The position numbers and the translations under genes are program-made. Of a DNA stretch of 64,000 bases, positions 53,198 through 61,229 are shown in pieces (position 1 is the first letter of the stretch; each line of letters opens with the position of its first letter). The stretch comes from Haloarchaeobius sp. FL176 (lineage in GTDB: Archaea; Halobacteriota; Halobacteria; Halobacteriales; Natrialbaceae). The DNA lies in assembly GCF_024609245.1 (NCBI RefSeq), contig NZ_JANJYH010000004.1, forward strand, positions 248,001-312,000, written 5' to 3'. Under the pieces are notes generated by a model. That model worked only from the letters and a program-made list of their open reading frames with translations. It ran no database searches and was not told the origin of the DNA.

Positions 53198-54634
53198 CTA
53201 CAGGTCGCAGCCCATCCCGGGGTCGTCGACCGGGATGGTCGTCTGGTCCTTGCTGACGCGGGCGGCGGGCTCGCCCGGCATGATGCCGGCCCCCCAGCTG
53301 TCCGCGAACTCGTCGGTCGTCGGGACGGGGTAGGCGACGGTCATCTCGGAGCGCGCCTGGTTGTTGTACTCCTGGTACGTGTACGCGTCCGTACCCTTCG
53401 GCGTGTCAGCGACCGTCATTCCCTTCATCGAACCCGCGATATCGATGCCCTCGGTCGAGCCCGAGGTCTGTACGGCCTGATGGATCGAGGAGGCAGCCGT
53501 GAACGTCCCCGACGTGAACAGGTCCGGCACCTTTCCGTAGGCGTTCGTGTACATGTCGACGAACGCGGTGTTGATGTCGTTGCTGTACTGGTTCCAGTGG
53601 TACCGCGTCGTGAACGGGCCGATCTCGGCGTCGCGGATCTTCTGGGCGGTCAGCGGCTCGCCCAGCAGGTTCGTCAGGACCTGGCCGACGATCGCGTTCG
53701 TGATCTCCGTGGCGAAGCCACCGAAGATGCGCAGGTCGTAGTTCGCCGCGGTCGTCATGAAGTTCGGCAGCGTCGAGACCGTGAACCCGCCGACGACCGC
53801 GTCGGCGTTCGCGCTGACCGCCTGCTCGAACAGTCCCTCGAACTCGGAGTAGCCCTGCGGGACGAACCGCTCGCCGACGATCTCGATGCCGTTCGCCTCG
53901 AGCACCGTCCGGTAGTTGTTCACGACGGCGCGACCGAACGAGTAGTCAGCGCCCATCAGGAACACGCGCTGGATGTCCGTCTCCTGTGCGGCGTACGTGC
54001 CGCCGGAGCGGGCGTCCATCGCCGTGTTCTCGTTGGCACGGAACACCTGCGCCGAGCAGGTATCGCTGTTCGCGGTGATGTCGGCCGAGGCCGCCGGGCC
54101 CGCGATGTACGGGATGTCGACCCCCGACGTGTTCACGACGGTCTGTGCGACGCGGGACGCCGCCCCCGACGAGGAACAGCCGAACAGCACGTCGACGTCG
54201 TCCTGCTGGACGAGGTCGGTCGCGGCCGTCTGTGCGAAGTCCGCCGAGAACTGCGTGTCCTTGAAGATGAGCTCCCAGGTCACGTCGCCGTCCTCGATGG
54301 TCCGGGTCCCGGTCTGGACGTCGGTCAGCGGGTCCGAGTCGGTCCGGTAGGCCAGTCCCGAGAGGAAGCCCCAGATGGACTGCATCCCGTAGTACTGGAG
54401 GTCGCCGGACATCGGCTGCATGATGCCGACCTTGACCGTCCCGGAGGCCGACACGTCCGCCTGGGTCGTGGTCTGCTGTCCACCGCCGCTGGTGGTTCCC
54501 CCGTCCGTGGCTGTGTTCATCTGCGTGTCCGTGCCCTCACCGTCACCACCACTCGTGCATCCGGCGAGCGCGCCGGAACTGAGTGCACCCAACGTTGCCA
54601 TCATTCGTCTTCGTGAAATGCTCACGCGCGACAT
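53198..54634 (-). CDS. livJ: HAAT-family substrate-binding lipoprotein LivJ-like
   Basis: A 478-residue periplasmic-binding-type protein anchored outside the cell. The Tat-type signal (SISRRRMMATLGALSSGALAGC) ends in a lipobox-like AGC, followed by a Thr/Gly-rich linker to about residue 62. The rest is a type I binding fold (Peripla_BP_6): VKVGIMQPMSGDLQYYGMQS near 70, FGCSSSGAASRVAQTVVN near 155, YIAGPAASADIT near 180 and DYSFGRAVVNNYRTVLEANGIEIVG near 230. The ligand may be a branched-chain amino acid, amide or organic acid. It is the first gene of the operon. Confidence 0.92.
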   Translation of the reverse strand: MSRVSISRRRMMATLGALSSGALAGCTSGGDGEGTDTQMNTATDGGTTSGGGQQTTTQADVSASGTVKVGIMQPMSGDLQYYGMQSIWGFLSGLAYRTDSDPLTDVQTGTRTIEDGDVTWELIFKDTQFSADFAQTAATDLVQQDDVDVLFGCSSSGAASRVAQTVVNTSGVDIPYIAGPAASADITANSDTCSAQVFRANENTAMDARSGGTYAAQETDIQRVFLMGADYSFGRAVVNNYRTVLEANGIEIVGERFVPQGYSEFEGLFEQAVSANADAVVGGFTVSTLPNFMTTAANYDLRIFGGFATEITNAIVGQVLTNLLGEPLTAQKIRDAEIGPFTTRYHWNQYSNDINTAFVDMYTNAYGKVPDLFTSGTFTAASSIHQAVQTSGSTEGIDIAGSMKGMTVADTPKGTDAYTYQEYNNQARSEMTVAYPVPTTDEFADSWGAGIMPGEPAARVSKDQTTIPVDDPGMGCDL

Positions 54635-54673
54635 ACTCGATACTATCGAATCAAGACGGGCAAGAATTGCGAG

Positions 54674-54687
54674 GTTAACATGTTAAA
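54674..54687. promoter_or_regulatory. Putative operator over the livJ promoter
   Basis: The sequence GTTAACATGTTAAA, largely palindromic (TTAACATGTTAA is a perfect 12-base palindrome), lies 40 bases before the livJ start and overlaps the likely TATA box TATTTAA on the minus strand. Inverted, it matches the site at 58138-58151 at 13 of 14 positions. Confidence 0.6.
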
Positions 54688-54690
54688 TAC

Positions 54691-55395
54691 TCAGTCGTCG
54701 AGCTCGGACAGCGCGTCGACGACCCGCTCGACCATCTTCTGCTGGCCGCGGCGGAGGTTCTTCGAGACGGCTGGTTTCGAGACACCGAACTCGTCGGCGA
54801 GGTCACCGAGTGTAGTGTCTCTCGGGCTCTCGAAGTAGCCCTCGGTCGCCGCGGTCTCCAGCGTCTGGCGCTCCACGTCGGAGAGGTCGCGACAGCCCCC
54901 GATGAGCGTCATCGCCGCGCCCGCGTTCTGCACGATGTCGTTCATCGACGGCAGCGTGACCGTCTCGCGCTCGACGACGTCGAACTCGTTCGCCTTCTCC
55001 AGCTCCGAGAGCGTGCCGTCGGCCCGCCCCTCGTCGTCGAAGCCGACGTGCCACATCTCGCTGCCGTCCTCGATGTAGAACGGACCCGTGATGTAGCCGT
55101 CGTTGCGCCGGATCGTCTCCATGGCGTCGGTCTGACCCATCACGGTCTTCAGGTGCGCCACGTCGTCACGCTTGGCCAGCAGGTCGATATCGTGCATGTG
55201 GTCGTGCTCCTGTAGCGCGTGCAGCCCGTTGTCGAGCGCCCCCCTGTCTGCCCCTTCGACGACCATGCGGCATTCGAGCTCCTCGACGACCGGGTGGAAC
55301 TCCCAGTGCGCCGCCGCGAACGCCACGTCGTGGTCGGTGGTGGTGTCGATGAACGGGCAGTCGTACTGCTGCATGTCCATCGAGAGATCTATCAT
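54691..55395 (-). CDS. Bat-like HTH-10 family transcription regulator
   Basis: A 234-residue regulator with a C-terminal HTH-10 domain (SDVERQTLETAATEGYFESP; TLGDLADEFGVSKPAVSKNLRRGQQKMVERVV, residues about 170-230) and an N-terminal sensor region with MQQYDCPFIDTTTDHDV. It lies just upstream of the liv-type operon on the same strand, so it probably regulates it, possibly through the site in between. The ATG at 55395 (MIDLSMDMQQYDCPF) is preferred to one 20 codons upstream. Confidence 0.85.
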   Translation of the reverse strand: MIDLSMDMQQYDCPFIDTTTDHDVAFAAAHWEFHPVVEELECRMVVEGADRGALDNGLHALQEHDHMHDIDLLAKRDDVAHLKTVMGQTDAMETIRRNDGYITGPFYIEDGSEMWHVGFDDEGRADGTLSELEKANEFDVVERETVTLPSMNDIVQNAGAAMTLIGGCRDLSDVERQTLETAATEGYFESPRDTTLGDLADEFGVSKPAVSKNLRRGQQKMVERVVDALSELDD

Positions 55396-55582
55396 AATCT
55401 TTCGTGCCCAGTGTTCACACATCGGTACGTCAGTGCATAAGCGTTTCTTTCCCACAGCCGGCTTTCACGCCGAAACGAGAGAATTGAACCCGTCAGCCGT
55501 CACTCTCGGCCGAACCGGGACGCGACCGCGAGACAGACGAGCAGCAGGGCCGCCGCCCGTCTACAATCGGCTCCTCGGTTGC

Positions 55583-57262
55583 CTACTCCCCGGTGAACTC
55601 CCGTGCGATGGCCTCGCGGTCGATCTTCGACGGGCCCGACGTGGGCATCTCGTCGACGAACGCGAGGTGGCGCGGCCGTTTGAACCGGGCGAGCCTGCCG
55701 TCGAGGAAGGCGGTCAGTTCGTCGAGCGTGAGCGACTCGTCACCCTCGACGACGGCCTTGCCGACCTGCCCCCACTGCTCGTCCGGGACGGGGACGACGA
55801 CGACTTCCTCGACCTTCGGATGGCCGGAGACGACATCCTCGACTGCGGCGGGATAGACGTTCTCGCCGCCGGAGACGTACATGTTCTTCTTCCGGCCTTC
55901 GACGTAGACGTAGCCGGCGCCGTCGCGGCGGGCGAGGTCGCCGGTCGACACCCACCTCTGGCCGAACGTGGCCTCGGTCTCCTCGGGGGCGCGCCAGTAG
56001 CCGGCCGCGGCGTGGGGGCTGGCGAGTTCGAGCTCGCCGACGGTGCCCTGGTCGACAGGGGTTCCGTCGTCGTCGACGATACGTACGTCGACGTGCATCG
56101 CGGGGAGCCCGACGCTGTCGGCCTTCTCGTGGGGCCAGTCCGTCGGCATCGTGAAGTTGTTCGGCCCGCACTCGGTGAGCCCGTAGCCCTGTGAGAGGTC
56201 GACGCCGCGGTCCCACCACGCCTGCATCACCGACGCGCGGCAGGGACCACCGCCCGACTTGACGAACCGGAGCGTCGAGAGGTCGGCCTCCTCCCAGCTG
56301 TCGGCCTCGGTCATCATCCGGAGCACGGCGGGGACCGCCACGAGCAGCGTGGCATCCCGCTCGTCGACGATGGAGAGCACCCCGGTCGGGTCGAACTCGC
56401 GCGCGATGACGACCTCCGCGCCGAGGTGGAACAGGGGGACGGTGATGACGTTCCAGCCTCCCGTGTGGAACATCGGGAACACCATCGGCGTCACGTCCTC
56501 CGGCCGGAGGCCCCACGCGGTGATGGTGTTGACCGAGTTCCAGGCGATGGTGCCGTGCGTGAGCACCGTCTCCTTCGGTGTGCCCGTCGAACCGCCGGTG
56601 TGCAGGAACAGGTGGGCGTGGTCCTCGTCGACGCCCGCCGGCTCGACCGGGGAGCCGTCCTCGGGTACGGCCGCCCCGAACGACTCGTGGTCCGTCTCCC
56701 CGAGCCCGAGCACCGGGCCGTCGTAGTCGCAGGTGTCGTGCGCCAGCGCCTCGTCCAGCAGGTCTGCGAACGGTTCCTCGACGACGAGTAGCGACGGTTC
56801 GACGTCCGAGAGCAGCTCCCCCAGCTCGCGCGGTGCGAGCCGGTGCGACAGCGGTGCGAGTACGCCTCCGGTCTTCCCCGTCGCGAAGAACAGGTCGACC
56901 AGCTCGGGCCGGTTCCGCGAGACGACGGCGACCCGACCGCCGACCGTCACGTCCCCTGGCTCGCCTTCGCTCGGAGTCGCGCGCCCGGCCCCGCCGACGT
57001 TCGGCATCGTCGCCGGGTCGCTCGCGTCGACCCCGTGCTGTCCGAGCAGCCGGGCGACCCGGTTCGCACGCCGGTCCAGCTCGGCGTAGGTGTACGACTC
57101 GCCGGTCGTCGCGTCCCGAAGCCCGACGCGGTCCGGCGAGAGCTCGGCCCGGCGCTCGGACCAGGCGCCGACCCAGCCGCCGGCTCGCGGCCCGGCCGCC
57201 GAACCGGCCTCGTCGCGGCCGTCCGACTGGTCGGCGGTTCCGTCACCGCGTGAACTACCCAT
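55583..57262 (-). CDS. AMP-forming acyl-CoA synthetase
   Basis: A 559-residue ANL-superfamily enzyme that activates a carboxylic acid to its CoA thioester through an acyl-AMP (EC 6.2.1.-). Motifs: P-loop LHTGGSTGTPKETVLTH near 225, FPMFHTGGWNVITVPLF near 260, YGLTECGPNN near 360, GELELASPHAAAGYWRAPEET near 405, WVSTGDLARRDGAGYVYVEGRKKNMY near 435 and the C-terminal PTSGPSKIDREAI, where the catalytic Lys belongs. An atypical Gly/Pro/Glu insertion occurs near residues 80-105. Chain-length is not readable. Its start overlaps the end of the alpha/beta hydrolase gene by eight bases. Confidence 0.93.
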   Translation of the reverse strand: MGSSRGDGTADQSDGRDEAGSAAGPRAGGWVGAWSERRAELSPDRVGLRDATTGESYTYAELDRRANRVARLLGQHGVDASDPATMPNVGGAGRATPSEGEPGDVTVGGRVAVVSRNRPELVDLFFATGKTGGVLAPLSHRLAPRELGELLSDVEPSLLVVEEPFADLLDEALAHDTCDYDGPVLGLGETDHESFGAAVPEDGSPVEPAGVDEDHAHLFLHTGGSTGTPKETVLTHGTIAWNSVNTITAWGLRPEDVTPMVFPMFHTGGWNVITVPLFHLGAEVVIAREFDPTGVLSIVDERDATLLVAVPAVLRMMTEADSWEEADLSTLRFVKSGGGPCRASVMQAWWDRGVDLSQGYGLTECGPNNFTMPTDWPHEKADSVGLPAMHVDVRIVDDDGTPVDQGTVGELELASPHAAAGYWRAPEETEATFGQRWVSTGDLARRDGAGYVYVEGRKKNMYVSGGENVYPAAVEDVVSGHPKVEEVVVVPVPDEQWGQVGKAVVEGDESLTLDELTAFLDGRLARFKRPRHLAFVDEMPTSGPSKIDREAIAREFTGE

Positions 57263-58100
57263 CGTGTGCCTCCGCACCCGCGTGCGACGCACCGGGGTGT
57301 ACCGTCACGTGCCCCCGGATGTTCGCCGTCACCTCGTCCGCGGACTCGATGAAGAACAGGTGCGACCCCCCTTCGTACAGCTCGAGTTCGGCGTTCGGGA
57401 GCGCCGCGGCCAGCCGCTCGCCGTTCTCGACAGGCAGCACGCGGTCGTCGGTGCCGTGGAGGACGAGTGCCGGCAGCGTCAGCTCGTCCAGCCACGGCGT
57501 GCTGTCGAAGGCCGCGACTGCGCCGGCCTGGGCGTTCCGCGCGGCCTCCGGCGCGTCAGAGTCGAGCCGCCAGTCGACGATCTGGTCGACGAGCGCCTCG
57601 TTCTCCGCGGCGAACGACTCGGTCATCGCGGGCGTCATCTTGTAGCGGACGGCCTCGCGCTCGTCGTACTCCTCGGGCACGTCGAACATGTACTCCTGTG
57701 TCTCCGGTGGGGTCTCGACGGCGTCCGCGCCGCCGTGGGAGGTACAGAGCAACGTCAGCGAGATGGCCCGGTCGTAGTCGCGGGCGTACTGCTGTGCGGT
57801 CATCCCGCCCATGCTCGCTCCGACGACGTGCGCCTCGTCGATGCCCTCGGCGTCGAGGACTGCCTCCAGGTCACTCGCGAAGGCCTCGATGCTGTACGCC
57901 TCTGGCTCCTCGGGGACCTCGGACTCCCCGGTTCCCCGGTTGTCGAAGACGACGGTCCGGTAGTCCTCGAGTCGCTCGCGCTGGAACCGCCACATCCAGC
58001 GTGCGTAGCCAAGCCCCTCGCAGAAGGCCACGACCGGCGCGTCGTGCGGTCCATCCACCTCGTATGAGATAGTCACCCCGTCGTTGTCCACGGTCGCCAT
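57255..58100 (-). CDS. Alpha/beta-fold hydrolase
   Basis: A 281-residue alpha/beta hydrolase with oxyanion FCEGLGYARWMWR near 27, nucleophile Ser in VVGASMGGMTA near 95, acid Asp in VLHGTDDRVLPVENGE near 220 and His in YEGGSHLFFIES near 250. Relatives cleave lactones, C-C bonds or act as esterases or haloperoxidases; neighbours suggest work on an acyl or ring-opening intermediate. It shares an operon with the acyl-CoA synthetase downstream, and a divergent promoter with maoC. Confidence 0.9.
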   Translation of the reverse strand: MATVDNDGVTISYEVDGPHDAPVVAFCEGLGYARWMWRFQRERLEDYRTVVFDNRGTGESEVPEEPEAYSIEAFASDLEAVLDAEGIDEAHVVGASMGGMTAQQYARDYDRAISLTLLCTSHGGADAVETPPETQEYMFDVPEEYDEREAVRYKMTPAMTESFAAENEALVDQIVDWRLDSDAPEAARNAQAGAVAAFDSTPWLDELTLPALVLHGTDDRVLPVENGERLAAALPNAELELYEGGSHLFFIESADEVTANIRGHVTVHPGASHAGAEAHDG

Positions 58101-58137
58101 ACCGGTGGCAACGATTGTCGGGATAGAAAAGACCCCG

Positions 58138-58151
58138 TTTTACATGTTAAC
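58138..58151. promoter_or_regulatory. Putative operator in the hydrolase/MaoC divergent promoter
   Basis: TTTTACATGTTAAC lies between the divergent alpha/beta hydrolase and MaoC genes and overlaps a TATA-like TTTTACAT. It matches the reverse complement of the livJ promoter site at 13 of 14 positions. Confidence 0.6.
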
Positions 58152-58188
58152 CCCTAGCTTGAACCGGATACGACGTTCCCCTTCGGAC

Positions 58189-58623
58189 ATGACAGTTGCG
58201 ACGGTCGGGGACTCCGCTACGACACACATGACGGTATCGACGGACGAGATCGAGGACTACGCCGCGCTCGTCGGCGACGACAACCCGCTCCACGTGGACG
58301 ACGGCTACGCCGCCGAGACGATGTTCGAGGGCCGCATCGCCCACGGGATGCTCCCCGCCGGTCTCGTCAGCGCCGCACTCGCCGACCTCCCCGGCGACGT
58401 GGTGTACGTCTCGCAGGACCTCGAGTTCCGCGCGCCGGTCCGCCCCGGCGACACCGTCGCGGCCACCGTCGAGGTCGTCGAGGACCTCGGGGAGGGCCAG
58501 CTCCGGGTCCGCACCACGGCCACGGTCGACGACACGACCGTCCTATCCGGCGAGGCTGTCGTCCTCTCGCTCGCTCACGAGCCCGCCGACGGGAGCTGCG
58601 AGGCCGAAGCCGGCGCGGACTGA
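58189..58623 (+). CDS. MaoC-family (R)-specific enoyl-CoA hydratase
   Basis: A 144-residue hot-dog-fold hydratase: YAALVGDDNPLHVDDGYAAETMFEGRIAHGM (about 30-60), which holds the catalytic Asp and His of the hydratase-2 motif, and then LEFRAPVRPGDTVAATVEV near 80. It hydrates trans-2-enoyl-CoA to the (R)-3-hydroxy form in fatty-acid or polyhydroxyalkanoate metabolism. The ATG at 58189 (MTVATVGDSATTHMTVS) fits; the frame is open upstream to 58084, but with weak coding character. Confidence 0.9.
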   Translation: MTVATVGDSATTHMTVSTDEIEDYAALVGDDNPLHVDDGYAAETMFEGRIAHGMLPAGLVSAALADLPGDVVYVSQDLEFRAPVRPGDTVAATVEVVEDLGEGQLRVRTTATVDDTTVLSGEAVVLSLAHEPADGSCEAEAGAD

Positions 58624-58781
58624 GGCGTTTCTGGCTGAATCACGAAAATCGAAGACTCTCGAACGACAGCGCAGCGAGGACCGTAGCGTGTCCCGGGAGC
58701 CGAGACGGCGGGGGGCTTTCGAGCTGCTGACAGCCGTTCGTAACCAGGAAACGCAGAGCCCACAAGAGACCGACCGTCGCG

Positions 58782-58788
58782 TTTATCC
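58782..58788 (+). promoter_or_regulatory. TATA box supporting the priL start
   Basis: TTTATCC is centred about 28 bases before the ATG at 58813. It supports that codon over the GTG three codons upstream. Confidence 0.45.
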
Positions 58789-58812
58789 GGGCACAGCGGG
58801 AACGTGACGCCG

Positions 58813-59841
58813 ATGGAGCGTCTCCACGCCCGGTATCCGTTCTTCGCGGCCGCCCGCGAGGCGGTCGACGCTGCGGCGGTCGACCTCGGCGAGCTGGTAA
58901 CCCGGCCCGACGAGCCGGCGGTCGACCGCGCGGTCGACCGGGTGGTGTCGGCGCTCACCGACCACACTATCGGCGAGCCACATGGGGACGACCGCACCGA
59001 ACTCCTCTCGTATCCGGTCGCCCGCGTCGTCGTCTCGCTCGTCGACGACCCCGTCGTCACCCGGACGTACGCGAAGGCCGAGGCGGCGACCGCCCACGAG
59101 CGCGTGCTCGCCGACCTCGACGACGGGGACGACCTCAAGTTCACCAGCAACGACACCGACCTCAGCGTCGAACGACTCCTCGCCGAGTTCGACCTCGAGG
59201 ACGAGGTGGTGCCGACCGAGGACGGCTACGAGGTCGCCGTCACGCGGTACCTGCGGCTCGCGGCCGACCTCGACGACCCGGACTGGCGGCTCCCGCGACG
59301 GAGTCTCGCCGCCGGCGACGTGCCGGTCACGCGCGACGAGCTGCTCGAACTGCTCCGGGCGGCCATCGAGGAGCGGGTCGCCGCCGGGCTGCCGTTCGAC
59401 GTGCCGGACGTCATCGGCGCGGAGCTCGACCACGCCGTCGCCGCCGTCGAGGACGTGCTCTCGGATCCCGCGATTCCGACCGAGTTCGCGGACGTCGATC
59501 CAGAGGCGTTCCCGCCCTGCATGGACGCACTGCTCGAGCGTGCCCGCGCCGGCGAGGAGCTCCCCGACCACTCCTGGTTCGTCCTCCTGTCGTTCTGTGC
59601 GACGGTCGGCATGCACGCCGAGGAGGTCGTCGCCATCGTCGACCCGGACGACGAGACGGTCGCCGAGCGCATCCGCTACGGCGTCGAGCGCGTCGCGACG
59701 TCGGAGGGCGAGATCGCGTACCCACCGGTGTCGTGTGCGACCATGCAGACGTACGGCGACTGCGTGAACAAGGACGAGACCTGCGAGACCATCGCGCACC
59801 CGCTGTCGTACTACGAGACGCGACTCGCGGCCGACGACTGA
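58813..59841 (+). CDS. priL: DNA primase large subunit
   Basis: PriL joins PriS to make RNA primers for replication. The 342-residue protein begins MERLHARYPFFAAAREAVDAA and carries four iron-sulfur cysteines in the C-terminal domain: FPPCMDALLE near 235, SFCATVGMHAEE near 260, and SCATMQTYGDCVNKDETCETIAHPLSYYE at 300-330. Family spacing fits the 4Fe-4S cluster of archaeal PriL. The small subunit is not in the window. A small membrane protein gene converges on it without a gap. Confidence 0.94.
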   Translation: MERLHARYPFFAAAREAVDAAAVDLGELVTRPDEPAVDRAVDRVVSALTDHTIGEPHGDDRTELLSYPVARVVVSLVDDPVVTRTYAKAEAATAHERVLADLDDGDDLKFTSNDTDLSVERLLAEFDLEDEVVPTEDGYEVAVTRYLRLAADLDDPDWRLPRRSLAAGDVPVTRDELLELLRAAIEERVAAGLPFDVPDVIGAELDHAVAAVEDVLSDPAIPTEFADVDPEAFPPCMDALLERARAGEELPDHSWFVLLSFCATVGMHAEEVVAIVDPDDETVAERIRYGVERVATSEGEIAYPPVSCATMQTYGDCVNKDETCETIAHPLSYYETRLAADD

Positions 59842-60063
59842 TTACTCCTCGTCGTCCGTGTTGAGCCAGTACTGTCGCGTGTAGCCGACGATGGCCATCA
59901 GGACGACGAAACCGGCGATGGCATAGGCGAGCATCTGGCCTCCCTGGGTACTCAGCACACCCGTGTCGCTCCCGTAGGCCATCCCGACGTAGGCCATGGC
60001 GGCGATGACTGCCAGGACAGAGGCGCCGGCGACCACGACCTCCTTGACGGTATCAGCGTCCAT
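59842..60063 (-). CDS. Small two-helix membrane protein
   Basis: A 73-residue protein with two transmembrane helices (about residues 9-30, VVVAGASVLAVIAAMAYVGMAY, and 40-60, MLAYAIAGFVVLMAIVGY) and an acidic end. It abuts priL, tail to tail; this order is familiar in haloarchaea. Start at MDADTVKEVVVAG. Function unknown. Confidence 0.7.
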   Translation of the reverse strand: MDADTVKEVVVAGASVLAVIAAMAYVGMAYGSDTGVLSTQGGQMLAYAIAGFVVLMAIVGYTRQYWLNTDDEE

Positions 60064-60106
60064 CTCGTGTCGGAATTTCAGTGGCCGGGACAAAAGCGTG
60101 TCGTAC

Positions 60107-61162
60107 TCACGCTACCGACAGCGTCATGGGCTCGAACGACAGGAACGCCGTCTCGTAGCCCTCGTGGCGAGCCACCTGCGGCGGGATGGTCACCCGGAGC
60201 TCGATTTCGTCTCCGGACTCCAGTGCGTCGAGGTCGCCGCCGTAGTGGTAGCCGAACTCGGGGTCGAGGACCGCGCCGAGCTCCTCGTCGAAGACCGTCT
60301 CGTCGTCGCGGGCGACGGTCATCTCGAGTCCGAGGCGGGGAATCAACATCCCGTTGTACGGCGTTCGCGGCGAGACGGCGACGTGGGTGCCACCGGCGAA
60401 CCGGTCCGCTTCGACCGCCTGCACGACGAACTCTGCGTCGCCGGTGCTGGCCGTACCGACGGTCGCCCCCGGCAGCTCGTCGGCCGACGGCGCGATGCCA
60501 AGCGGCATGTCCATCATCGTCATCGCGCTGACGGCGGTCTGGTCACCGGCCCGGTCGGGCGTGTTCTCGTAGGAGATGTTCTCCTTCTCGGCCTCGCTGT
60601 AGGAGAGGTCCAGGTCGATGCTCGTCGACTCCGTGAACCGACCGTCGAACGAGCCGGTCGTCTCGACGCCACTCAGGCCCCCGATGTCCACCTCGACGGT
60701 GTAGTTCGCGGTGCCGTCGAGCCCGAAGTTCGCGCCGTAGTGGAAGCCCATCGGCTGGGAGAGCATCGGATAGATGACCTCCTCGGAGACGACCTCGTCG
60801 TCTTTCGTGACGGCGATGCTGACGCCGGCGTCGGGTACGACGACCTCCGTCTCGGGGTCCCAGACCGCGACCATGATGTGGGCCGCGTCGTCGGACTGGA
60901 TGGACTGCTTCGTGACCGTCGAGCCGGAGACCGTCCAGAACCGATGTGGGTAGCTGTACATCACGGCGGCGGCGAAGTCGCCCGACCGTCCCATAGCCTC
61001 CATCTTCATCCCCTCGACGTGGGTGGGATGGTAGACGGCGTCCGGGCGGTCCGAGAGGACCGGCGGCTGCCCGGCTGTCCGTGTCTCCAGCAGCCCGAAA
61101 CAGCCGGCCAGCCCGGCGCTCGTCGTCCCCGCCGCGGCAGCGAGAAACGTGCGTCTGTTCAT
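60107..61162 (-). CDS. P19/Fe-transport-type metal-binding lipoprotein
   Basis: A 351-residue exported protein with a Tat-type, lipobox-ended signal (MNRRTFLAAAAG ... AGLAGC). The body has two P19-like immunoglobulin-fold halves with conserved metal residues: HPTHVEGMKMEAMG near 45, AVMYSYPHRFW near 66, MGFHYGANFGLDG near 138 and SPRTPYNGMLIPRLGLEMTV near 270 plus FGYHYGGDLD near 310. P19/Tpd proteins bind iron or copper for high-affinity uptake. It lies 67 bases after the DyP peroxidase on the same strand. Confidence 0.85.
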   Translation of the reverse strand: MNRRTFLAAAAGTTSAGLAGCFGLLETRTAGQPPVLSDRPDAVYHPTHVEGMKMEAMGRSGDFAAAVMYSYPHRFWTVSGSTVTKQSIQSDDAAHIMVAVWDPETEVVVPDAGVSIAVTKDDEVVSEEVIYPMLSQPMGFHYGANFGLDGTANYTVEVDIGGLSGVETTGSFDGRFTESTSIDLDLSYSEAEKENISYENTPDRAGDQTAVSAMTMMDMPLGIAPSADELPGATVGTASTGDAEFVVQAVEADRFAGGTHVAVSPRTPYNGMLIPRLGLEMTVARDDETVFDEELGAVLDPEFGYHYGGDLDALESGDEIELRVTIPPQVARHEGYETAFLSFEPMTLSVA

Positions 61163-61229
61163 GCTCGTGTCTCGGTGACTGACGGAAAAACGGCTTCTGG
61201 TTTACCCGTCGAAACGGCTATTCTGGCGG

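Noticed and set aside
55463-55490. ORB-like GCCGAAACGAGAG upstream of the HTH-10 gene.
   Set aside because: No G string follows and the match covers only the common CGAAACGA core.
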